From positions 1-11,394 of the forward strand of contig JAQWDG010000019.1 in assembly GCA_028705545.1 (NCBI GenBank): a stretch of DNA of 11,394 nucleotides, in the 5' to 3' direction. Shown piece after piece: positions 1-5,656 of the stretch (position 1 is the first letter of the stretch; each line of letters starts with the position of its first letter). The translations under genes and the position numbers were made by a program. This DNA comes from Methanoregula sp. (GTDB lineage: Archaea; Halobacteriota; Methanomicrobia; Methanomicrobiales; Methanospirillaceae). The notes under the pieces are model-generated. The model ran no database searches, was not told the DNA's origin, and was given only the letters and a program-made list of their open reading frames with translations.

Positions 1-83
1 GACACGATCCCCGCACGGGCGCACTCCGCAAGGTGCTCGCGGGTGACAAGGGATTTGTAACGCGGGTGGTCTTTGGGGATCAT
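1..83 (-). CDS. 4-phosphopantoate--beta-alanine ligase (archaeal phosphopantothenate synthetase), 5' end only
   Basis: Only the first 27 codons and two bases are inside the window; the gene continues beyond base 1. The start reads MIPKDHPRYKSLVTREHL, which matches the conserved N-terminus of archaeal phosphopantothenate synthetase (DUF137 family; IPKxHPRYxSL...RE pattern, recalled). The family joins 4-phosphopantoate to beta-alanine with ATP, giving 4'-phosphopantothenate, in the archaeal version of CoA biosynthesis. The ATG overlaps the TGA of the pantoate kinase gene by four bases (ATGA), and a GAGGT Shine-Dalgarno sequence lies at 90-94, six bases before the ATG. The upstream neighbour makes this enzyme's substrate and coaBC uses its product, which strongly supports the call despite the short fragment. 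Confidence 0.87.
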   Translation of the reverse strand, partial: MIPKDHPRYKSLVTREHLAECARAGIV

Positions 84-946
84 TCTACAACCTCGAGGAT
101 CCGGGTCCCGGATCCGGCCATCTGCATCCCGTACACTTCGCCAAACGGCCGGAGCACCTCTGCGGCACCGGCCCCGTATGCAAAGACACCGTCGCCGAGC
201 ATGGTCATGGCCGCCGGAATTGTATGGCGGTCGCATGCGGCAAGCACTTTTTTCACCGACACGGTTTCAAGCCCGCTTTTTTTGGAAAATTCCCGGCAGC
301 AGGAAAAGAACTCTGCGGCGGTTTCCGGCTGCCGCGCCGGGAAGGCTCCCGCCACCTGTGCCATCTGCGCTGGCGACCCGAGGACATCCGGGGTATGGAT
401 CGGCCCGAAACAGACCGCACTGATCGGTTCGGGGAGGTCGAAGCTGCGGCGGATGGTGCCGTGGATGCCCGGGCCGGTCCGGACAACACGCCCGCCTCCC
501 TGGCACGCGGCAACATCCCCGAGGCCGGTCTTAAACTTCACCTCGGTCTCGTGGGCGATCTCCGCGATCTCGTCGGCGGCAAGGCCGAGGCCGAGGAGCC
601 GGTCGGTGGCCGTGAGCGTGGAGAGCAGCGCGGCGGCCGAAAGCCCGAAGCCAGCGCTGATGGGGAGCCGGCAGACGGTCTCGACTGCAACCGTTGCCCC
701 CAGCCGGTCGAGCGCTGACGCAAGCGGCGGGGAACTGCGGGAGATCCCGGCCGGGGCATTTCCCCCGGGCGGCATCCTGACAATGACCGAGACCGTATCG
801 GCCGGCCTGACGGTAGAGGTCACGCCCTCGCTGATGACAATCCCGGCACCGATGCTCCCGGTGGTGGACGGTTCCCTCCCGTCCACTCGCCTGAAGTATC
901 CCGATATATGGCCGGGGCAGAATGCCGTTACGGATGCCGGTATCAT
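80..946 (-). CDS. Pantoate kinase (GHMP kinase family), archaeal CoA biosynthesis
   Basis: The 288-residue protein is a cytoplasmic GHMP-superfamily kinase. It opens with AFCPGHISGYF (residues 8-18), typical of archaeal pantoate kinases. The glycine/serine ATP-binding motif PISAGFGLSAA is at 95-105, and an HETE segment (132-135) is followed by TGLGDVAACQGGG at 140-152. Ser103, Glu135 and Asp144 are the likely catalytic or ATP-binding positions by family analogy. The enzyme phosphorylates pantoate to 4-phosphopantoate, the step that with phosphopantothenate synthetase replaces bacterial PanC/CoaA. It lies 42 bases downstream of coaBC and overlaps the synthetase by ATGA, so the three are probably co-transcribed. 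A weak GGTG precedes the ATG at 946. Other GHMP kinases (homoserine, mevalonate) are less likely given the N-terminus and the neighbours. Confidence 0.93.
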   Translation of the reverse strand: MIPASVTAFCPGHISGYFRRVDGREPSTTGSIGAGIVISEGVTSTVRPADTVSVIVRMPPGGNAPAGISRSSPPLASALDRLGATVAVETVCRLPISAGFGLSAAALLSTLTATDRLLGLGLAADEIAEIAHETEVKFKTGLGDVAACQGGGRVVRTGPGIHGTIRRSFDLPEPISAVCFGPIHTPDVLGSPAQMAQVAGAFPARQPETAAEFFSCCREFSKKSGLETVSVKKVLAACDRHTIPAAMTMLGDGVFAYGAGAAEVLRPFGEVYGMQMAGSGTRILEVVE

Positions 947-988
947 TGCACCAGGTACCTGTTCTTGTACTGTTTGACGCGGGTTTTT

Positions 989-2173
989 TTAGGAATTGTG
1001 TTTTCCTGTTCGTTTCGCGGTTCCGGTACCCTTCAGGATCTCGTGCCACAGTGCAGATGCAATCTCCTCTTTTGTCCCGGCGACCGGTTTTCCGGTTTTG
1101 TCTTTCGCGGTCACGATCCGGTAGGAGCCGTCGGGCGTACCCATGCTTTCCGGCGTATTGGTCATTACCATCCACGCGCCCCGCTCTATAAGCGCCTGCG
1201 CCTCCGGCAGGGGATTTCTCCCGATCTTAAAGGCAATGACCCGGATCTCCTTGTGCGTAAGGACGCTGTCGAGCAGTTTCGGGAGGGGCCGGAGATCGAG
1301 CGTGACCGGCTTCCCGCTCGGGATCTTTCCGGTAATTTTTTTGGGGGCAAAGTCCGAGACCGCTGCCGCGCCGATATAGAAATCGGGGAGCGTTTTCTTC
1401 AGGTACGCGCTCACCGCCCGGGACATACCGGCAGCGGTTTTACTACCGGTGTTTTCCACGAGAGGGACATCCCCGTTGTGGACAATGGTGACATCGGCCC
1501 CGAGCCGGTAGGCTTCGAGCGCGATCTCCCGCCCCATCTGCCCGCTGGACCGGGTCGTGAGCACCCGCACATCGTCCACCGGTTCGCGGCAGGGGCCGCT
1601 CGTAATAAGCACCCGTTTTCCCGCAAGGGGTTTTCCGAGGATCGCCCGCTCGCACATGAGGACGATCTCGTCGGTCGTGGCAATCTTTGCCTTCCCCTCT
1701 TCGATCCGGGGTTCGGCCACCGCAACGCCCCAGGATTTGAGCGTCCGTATATTTTCCACAACCGCCGGGTGGCGGTACATGCTGTGGTGCATTGCGGGGA
1801 CAACGATCACCGGCATGCCGCTCCCCAGAGCCGTTGTCGCACAGGTCGTGACCGGTGTATCGTCGATCCCGCAGGCAATCTTTCCGATCGTGTTTGCCGT
1901 GCAGGGGGCAATCAGGAGAAGCGAGGCGCTCCCCCCGTCGCCGCAGAGGGTCACGTGCTCCACGAGCCCCGAGAGCCGGGTGATGGTCTCGTTCCCGCTT
2001 GCGTACGTCAGGGCGTCCGGGTGGACGATTCCCTGCGCCGCTGCGCTCATGACCGGCCGGACCGTGGCGCCTTTCCTCCGCAGCGCATGGATCAGTTTTA
2101 TTGTCTCGACCGCCGCGATGCTCCCGGTAACACCGACCACGATCTCTTTTCCGGCAAGGGTCTGGACAGTCAT
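989..2173 (-). CDS. coaBC: Bifunctional phosphopantothenoylcysteine decarboxylase/phosphopantothenate--cysteine ligase
   Basis: The 394-residue protein couples 4'-phosphopantothenate to cysteine (CoaB) and decarboxylates the product to 4'-phosphopantetheine (CoaC). The flavoprotein CoaC domain (about 1-180) shows VGVTGSIAA at 13-21, the catalytic His73 in LVEHVTL, APCTANTIGKIACG (89-102) with Cys101, and PAMHHSMY at 126-133. The CoaB domain (about 185-385) shows ITSGPCREPVDDVR at 190-203, SSGQMG at 209-214 and AAAVSDFAPK at 269-278, followed by a conserved-type Lys. I chose the ATG at 2173 rather than an in-frame start ten codons upstream (2203). It gives the normal N-terminus and a four-base ATGA overlap with taw2, whereas the longer form would overlap taw2 by 34 bases. 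CoaBC acts directly after the two enzymes encoded downstream. Confidence 0.96.
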   Translation of the reverse strand: MTVQTLAGKEIVVGVTGSIAAVETIKLIHALRRKGATVRPVMSAAAQGIVHPDALTYASGNETITRLSGLVEHVTLCGDGGSASLLLIAPCTANTIGKIACGIDDTPVTTCATTALGSGMPVIVVPAMHHSMYRHPAVVENIRTLKSWGVAVAEPRIEEGKAKIATTDEIVLMCERAILGKPLAGKRVLITSGPCREPVDDVRVLTTRSSGQMGREIALEAYRLGADVTIVHNGDVPLVENTGSKTAAGMSRAVSAYLKKTLPDFYIGAAAVSDFAPKKITGKIPSGKPVTLDLRPLPKLLDSVLTHKEIRVIAFKIGRNPLPEAQALIERGAWMVMTNTPESMGTPDGSYRIVTAKDKTGKPVAGTKEEIASALWHEILKGTGTAKRTGKHNS

Positions 2174-3048
2174 GAAAGCGTCACGTCCTGCACGATATGC
2201 CATGCGTGCGGGCGGTATTTCTTAACCTTATGTACCTGGATGCTAAAAGAAAAACCTGCTCCTTTGAGGGCTTCCCCGATCTTTGCCGACTGGTCCCCGA
2301 TGCTGTGGACGTGGAGAATACTGCCCGCATGGACATGGGAAAAGACCGCCGGGAGCATCTCCACGGCATCGAAATGCCCCATCACGACCCGGTCGTAATC
2401 ACCGGAGAGGAGGTTCCGGCAGTCCCCGCAGGACACTTCGACCTGCCCCTCAAGGTTGTTCGCAGCGATATTTCGTCTGAGGTACCCGAACGCGACGGGA
2501 TTGATCTCCATTGCGTGGACCTTTGCGCCCGCACCTGCCATCGGGACCGTGAAGTACCCGATACCGGCAAACATGTCGGCCACGCGTTCCTCTTTTTGGT
2601 CTTCGGATACGAGCCGGGCCATCCGCATCTTCTCGTCCCGGTTCCCCTGCGCGAACATGACCTTCTGCGGGTCGAGATAATAGGTATACCCGCTCTCGCG
2701 GTGGCAGACCTCGCCGCATTCGCCCCGGAGGAGGTGTGTCTCCGGTGTCCGGGTCACGTCCGCGAGCGCCTCGATCCAGACCACCCCGCGCGGGCGGCGG
2801 AACCGGACGATCTCCTCTACGTCATCTTTATCCGGCCGGGGGCCGTGGACAACCGCGACATCGCCGAGCATGAAATATCCCCGGCCCGTGTACTCGTGCC
2901 GGTCCGGGATCTCGGAATCAGAAGGAAAGCCCTCGCGCACCGGCACCCACGCGGTATCGCCTTTCACATACGGCCGCCGGTCCGGGTCCACCCACGGCTC
3001 GTCCCGCACCGCAGGAAGGGCGTCTTTTTTTACCGCACGGACCCGCAT
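2170..3048 (-). CDS. taw2: tRNA(Phe) 4-demethylwyosine(37) aminocarboxypropyltransferase, Taw2-like
   Basis: This 292-residue protein belongs to the Trm5/TYW2 family of SAM-using enzymes. An N-terminal domain (about 1-125) precedes KVMFAQGN (129-136), the SAM-binding motif VADMFAGIGYF (156-166), an acidic EINP (181-184) and VVMGHF (221-226). The C-terminus carries VKKYRPHAWHIVQD (275-288). The KVMF.xxN and MG(H/Y) motifs and the RY.P..WH ending resemble archaeal Taw2/TYW2 rather than the m1G methyltransferase Trm5, which has an NLP/NPP-type motif at the MGH position (recalled). Taw2 transfers the 3-amino-3-carboxypropyl group of SAM to C7 of the tricyclic base at tRNA(Phe) position 37. The start lies 18 bases after the nmd3 stop with a GGGGA just upstream, and the TGA overlaps the coaBC ATG. 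A Trm5-like methyltransferase is the main alternative. Confidence 0.85.
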   Translation of the reverse strand: MRVRAVKKDALPAVRDEPWVDPDRRPYVKGDTAWVPVREGFPSDSEIPDRHEYTGRGYFMLGDVAVVHGPRPDKDDVEEIVRFRRPRGVVWIEALADVTRTPETHLLRGECGEVCHRESGYTYYLDPQKVMFAQGNRDEKMRMARLVSEDQKEERVADMFAGIGYFTVPMAGAGAKVHAMEINPVAFGYLRRNIAANNLEGQVEVSCGDCRNLLSGDYDRVVMGHFDAVEMLPAVFSHVHAGSILHVHSIGDQSAKIGEALKGAGFSFSIQVHKVKKYRPHAWHIVQDVTLS

Positions 3049-3066
3049 GGATGTGTCCCCTATTAC

Positions 3067-4110
3067 TTACCGCATGACCACGAACGTGTCGCCGTCCCTG
3101 AGCACGCGGACGTTCTCACCGGCTTTTGCCCCCTGCCACGGAAGGTTCCGGCACTCCTTTGTCGCCCCGGACAACGGGTCGAGAATTCCCATCATCCCTC
3201 CCGAGATATACGCGACGAGTGCGGTTTCTGCGCTCCGGGCATTGCCGATCTTCTTTTGGATCTCCTCATCCTTTACCGCCCGGCTCCTGCCCTGATCGAG
3301 GTCGAAGACCTTGATGTTGTGGGATTCCTCCTGCTCCACCTCGGCATAACCGCGGGAGAGTTTTACCACATCGTGCCGCTGGTATTTCGGGAGCCGGATA
3401 AGATAGGTGATCCTGAAAAGCTGGCGCCCGTTTTTCTCCCCGACAAGTTTTGGGTGCGTGGTGTAGCGCCCGCCGAGAGCCGAGGTGATATTCTGCACGA
3501 TCAAAAGGCCGATGTGCTGCGAGCCCACCGTGATATCGAGGCCGTCCCGGCTTTCGGTCATGTCCGAGACAAACGAGAGGCGCTCGCCGCCCTCCTGGAG
3601 CGAGTTTTCCGTCTGTTCGGCAATGTTTGCCGCGGCCTGCATCTCAAACGGGCTTATGGTCCGCCCTTCCGCCCTGACCTGCACGATTCCCTCGTAGTAG
3701 CTGCCGGTGATCCGGTTGCAGCGGTCGCACTGTTCCTTGTGCCAGACGAGATCCACCATGCAGGTCTTTTCAACGTCCTCGCCATAGAGCGTCCCGGTGA
3801 TCACAAGCCTTGCGCGGGACCGGTTCGGGCTGATGTCACGGATCTCGACCTGTATGGCCCGTTTTTTGACATCGGGATGGAAATGCACCGCTTTTCGTGC
3901 AAGCTCGGGGGCCAGGTCCGCCTTTTCAAGGTCCGTGTCCGTCCAGGTGTTCACCTGCTTTATCGCACCGCAGCCCGGGCAGTGGGTGCTTATCACCCGT
4001 GTATCGCAGACCGCCCACGGCGTATCTTTTATCCGGCAGTTCGCGCAGAGGCCGTCGGTATCCGATGGGCCGCCGCACTTCGGGCAGAACCGGTCCTGAA
4101 TGGATGTCAT
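3067..4110 (-). CDS. nmd3: NMD3-family 60S/50S ribosome biogenesis factor (archaeal)
   Basis: The 347-residue protein is the archaeal homologue of eukaryotic NMD3, the adaptor for late large-subunit maturation and export. In archaea, which have no nucleus, a role in large-subunit assembly is assumed rather than proven. The N-terminus is a zinc-ribbon array: CPKCG at 9-13 paired with CxxC at 22-25, then CPGCG at 44-48 and CDRC at 128-131. After it come the NMD3 core (about 130-250) and a beta-rich C-terminal region (about 250-347). The archaeal protein lacks the long C-terminal nuclear-shuttling tail of the eukaryotic form. The ATG overlaps the TGA of the DUF424 gene by four bases and no Shine-Dalgarno sequence is evident, so translation is probably coupled to DUF424. 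Confidence 0.95.
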   Translation of the reverse strand: MTSIQDRFCPKCGGPSDTDGLCANCRIKDTPWAVCDTRVISTHCPGCGAIKQVNTWTDTDLEKADLAPELARKAVHFHPDVKKRAIQVEIRDISPNRSRARLVITGTLYGEDVEKTCMVDLVWHKEQCDRCNRITGSYYEGIVQVRAEGRTISPFEMQAAANIAEQTENSLQEGGERLSFVSDMTESRDGLDITVGSQHIGLLIVQNITSALGGRYTTHPKLVGEKNGRQLFRITYLIRLPKYQRHDVVKLSRGYAEVEQEESHNIKVFDLDQGRSRAVKDEEIQKKIGNARSAETALVAYISGGMMGILDPLSGATKECRNLPWQGAKAGENVRVLRDGDTFVVMR

Positions 4111-4400
4111 AGCTGGTAGATCTGGACGTGCGGGATATCGCCGATCATGATGCAGTCGGCCCGGGTAATGAGCCCCAGTTTTATGGCAACGGCAACGGCA
4201 CGCTTCCCCATGAGGTTGATATTGCCCCCGGCCCGCAGCGCTTCGCTCACGGCTGCTTCATCGGCAGGGGTGGTACCATAGAACCCTTCGGATACCATAA
4301 CCGAAAGTTTGCCATGCGTTATCGTGGTATTGAGCAGTTCGCGGTCGCAGACCGCGACCACGTCGCCGACATCCGGCGACCGGTGGATTTTCAGGTACAT
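4107..4400 (-). CDS. DUF424 (COG2412) family protein of unknown function
   Basis: This small protein (97 residues from the ATG at 4400) matches the archaeal DUF424 family, which I recognise from its MYLKIHRS opening, VVAVCDREL (about 15-23), a FYGT segment (about 40-43), NLMGKRAVAVA (about 62-72) and the closing IPHVQIYQL. Its molecular function is not established. An in-frame GTG eight codons upstream (4424) would add MPPQRLPA, but the ATG fits the family N-terminus better. A TATA-like element centred about 30 bases upstream and the lack of a Shine-Dalgarno sequence suggest a leaderless or nearly leaderless mRNA. It is the first gene of a DUF424-nmd3-taw2-coaBC unit and overlaps nmd3 by ATGA, so a role linked to ribosomes or translation is a reasonable guess. 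Confidence 0.9.
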   Translation of the reverse strand: MYLKIHRSPDVGDVVAVCDRELLNTTITHGKLSVMVSEGFYGTTPADEAAVSEALRAGGNINLMGKRAVAVAIKLGLITRADCIMIGDIPHVQIYQL

Positions 4401-4425
4401 TGCCGGTAGTCTTTGCGGGGGCACC

Positions 4426-4434
4426 AGATAAAAG
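4426..4434 (-). promoter_or_regulatory. Possible TATA box for the DUF424-nmd3-taw2-coaBC operon
   Basis: On the minus strand the gap after the TatD-like gene reads CTTTTATCT, centred about 30 bases before the DUF424 ATG at 4400. An archaeal TATA box lies about 26 bases before the transcription start, so the RNA would begin within a few bases of the ATG. This is a pattern match only. Read-through from the upstream operon is possible. Confidence 0.35.
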
Positions 4435-4447
4435 ATGGGACATGGAT

Positions 4448-4459
4448 AAAAAAGGAAAA
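4448..4459 (-). terminator. Oligo-T terminator after the TatD-like gene
   Basis: Immediately after the TAA of the TatD-like gene the minus strand reads TTTTCCTTTTTT. Archaeal RNA polymerase commonly stops at such T-runs without a hairpin. It sits in the only sizeable gap (59 bases) of the minus-strand block and probably separates the replication/pterin unit from the DUF424-nmd3 unit. Confidence 0.55.
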
Positions 4460-5287
4460 TTACAGAGATATCTTTACGCCGTAGACTTTTTCCACGGTAT
4501 CCCCGTGGATCCGGTAGCAGTCCTCTTCGGTGATCTCGCCGGCCTCGAAGAGTTTCTTTGTGATCCGGGGAACGGACTTCGGGCCCGTGACCGCGCCGGG
4601 CCGTGAATTTTCATCCATGAAATCGCTCTCCATGGTAAACGGCCGGCGTTCCTTTGCCATGAGCGGCACTGCTTCGTGGCGGGCGACAAGAGACGGGTGG
4701 AGCGGGGTATCCGGCGACCCGTAGTGCTTGATCACCCGGCCCGGGTTCATCCCGGCAGCCTCTGCCATCGTTACCACATCGGCGCACGGCCCGCTCTCCG
4801 CATGGATCTGGAGGGCGCAGCGGCACCCGGCGGCAAGTTCGAGCGCATGGGAGAGGACCTCGTTCGATGCCGAAAAGATCTCGGGCGCGACCTCGTAGTG
4901 GGGCCGCCCGCTCTTGAGCGCCACGGCCCGGCCGTCCCGCACGTATTCCGCGGCGCAGTCGAGCCCCTCTTTCATGATCCGGGTGGCAGCCGCAAGGGGC
5001 ATCCGCTCGGAGAGCCGGGTGATCTCGGCCGGGTGCACGCCAAGGATGGGAAAGACCACGAGACCGGTCTCGCGGATGGCCGCAGCTACCCGGAGGGTTT
5101 CGTCAAAGACTTTGCGGTAGTCATCCCCGGACACGGGCTCGATCCCGAACGACCACGAGGGTTTCGAGACAAGGAACATATGCGTCCCGCCCGCGTGCAG
5201 GAAATCCTTTGCCGCTTCCACGCCGCGCCCGTTTTTCGGGTCGAAGTGGATATGATCGTCAGTGATCGGAAAGAGGCGCGATCTCAT
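4460..5287 (-). CDS. TatD-related metal-dependent hydrolase (COG1099-like, TIM barrel)
   Basis: The 275-residue protein has the metal-site pattern of TatD/amidohydrolase-like TIM barrels: DDHIHF (10-15) giving the HxH pair His12/His14, GVHPAE (83-88), Lys125 in KSGRPHY, His162 in IHAESG, KHYGSP (187-192) with His188, and ESDFMDE (220-226) with Asp222. These are likely ligands for one or two divalent metals. It fits the archaeal COG1099 subgroup of predicted metal-dependent hydrolases. TatD relatives include nucleases, but the substrate of this subgroup is not known to me. The ATG overlaps the mptD TGA by four bases with no clear Shine-Dalgarno sequence, so it is probably translated by coupling with mptD. 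A terminator-like T-run follows the gene. A nuclease role linked to the upstream replication genes and a small-molecule hydrolase role linked to MptD are both open. Confidence 0.85.
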   Translation of the reverse strand: MRSRLFPITDDHIHFDPKNGRGVEAAKDFLHAGGTHMFLVSKPSWSFGIEPVSGDDYRKVFDETLRVAAAIRETGLVVFPILGVHPAEITRLSERMPLAAATRIMKEGLDCAAEYVRDGRAVALKSGRPHYEVAPEIFSASNEVLSHALELAAGCRCALQIHAESGPCADVVTMAEAAGMNPGRVIKHYGSPDTPLHPSLVARHEAVPLMAKERRPFTMESDFMDENSRPGAVTGPKSVPRITKKLFEAGEITEEDCYRIHGDTVEKVYGVKISL

Positions 5288-5643
5288 TTGAGTTCAACAA
5301 TTTTCATCAGGGGATAGCCATTTTCCGGTGAGAGAACGGCCCGGCAATAGGAAAATCCCACACGGGTCACGATCTCCACATCAAACATGAGTCCGGAAAG
5401 TTCGCTGTACCCGAATACATTCTTTTTCATTGGGGACCGGTCCAGCCTCACCGTAATTTCTTCGACGAACGGCTGGAGGATCACGGCCTTTTCTATGGCC
5501 GCTTCGACACTTGCCGCTGATTCCTGCGAGATCGGTGTTCCCACCCACTGGTGGTAGAGCGCCCCAAGCTTGATCCCGGCTTCGAAGATCGCGCGTTCGC
5601 GGTCGCTTTGCCGGTCCGATACGAATCCTTCTGTCCTGGTCAT
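5284..5643 (-). CDS. mptD: Archaeal dihydroneopterin aldolase, methanopterin biosynthesis
   Basis: The 119-residue protein matches the MptD family (formerly DUF381), recognisable by AIFEAGIKLGALYHQWVGTP at 18-37. MptD cleaves 7,8-dihydroneopterin to 6-hydroxymethyl-7,8-dihydropterin and glycolaldehyde on the way to tetrahydromethanopterin, the C1 carrier of methanogenesis. Glu21, His31 and Gln57 have the spacing of residues I recall as important in the Methanocaldococcus jannaschii enzyme (unchecked), and Tyr99 and Tyr110 are candidate further active-site residues. It is unrelated in sequence to bacterial FolB. The gene follows mcm by 11 bases and has the strongest ribosome binding site in the window; its stop overlaps the start of the TatD-like gene. 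Confidence 0.93.
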   Translation of the reverse strand: MTRTEGFVSDRQSDRERAIFEAGIKLGALYHQWVGTPISQESAASVEAAIEKAVILQPFVEEITVRLDRSPMKKNVFGYSELSGLMFDVEIVTRVGFSYCRAVLSPENGYPLMKIVELK

Positions 5644-5648
5644 CCCTG

Positions 5649-5656
5649 CACCTCCT
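5649..5656 (-). promoter_or_regulatory. Consensus Shine-Dalgarno sequence for mptD
   Basis: The minus strand reads TAGGAGGTGCAGGGATG. AGGAGGTG is a full match to the anti-Shine-Dalgarno end of 16S rRNA and lies five bases before the mptD ATG. It overlaps the TAG stop of mcm. Most other genes in the block have weak sites or none, so mptD may be translated more strongly than the helicase gene on the same RNA. Confidence 0.85.

Noticed and set aside
33..977. A 314-codon open frame on the plus strand opposite pantoate kinase.
   Set aside because: It is antisense to a well-supported GHMP kinase and has the Ala/Pro/Ser/Arg bias of a shadow frame.
2174..2203. A ten-codon N-terminal extension of coaBC from the ATG at 2203.
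   Set aside because: It would overlap taw2 by 34 bases; the ATG at 2173 gives the family N-terminus and the ATGA overlap seen at other junctions.
908..2398. A 496-codon open frame on the plus strand opposite coaBC.
   Set aside because: It is a shadow of coaBC, rich in Arg, Gly and His with no recognisable domain.
2197..4119. A 640-codon open frame on the plus strand opposite nmd3 and taw2.
   Set aside because: It is antisense to two clearly recognised proteins and has no family motifs; the lack of stops is explained by GC-rich third positions in the real genes.
4401..4424. A GTG start for DUF424 eight codons upstream.
   Set aside because: The added residues look unconserved, no ribosome site precedes the GTG, and the possible TATA box lies almost on top of it.
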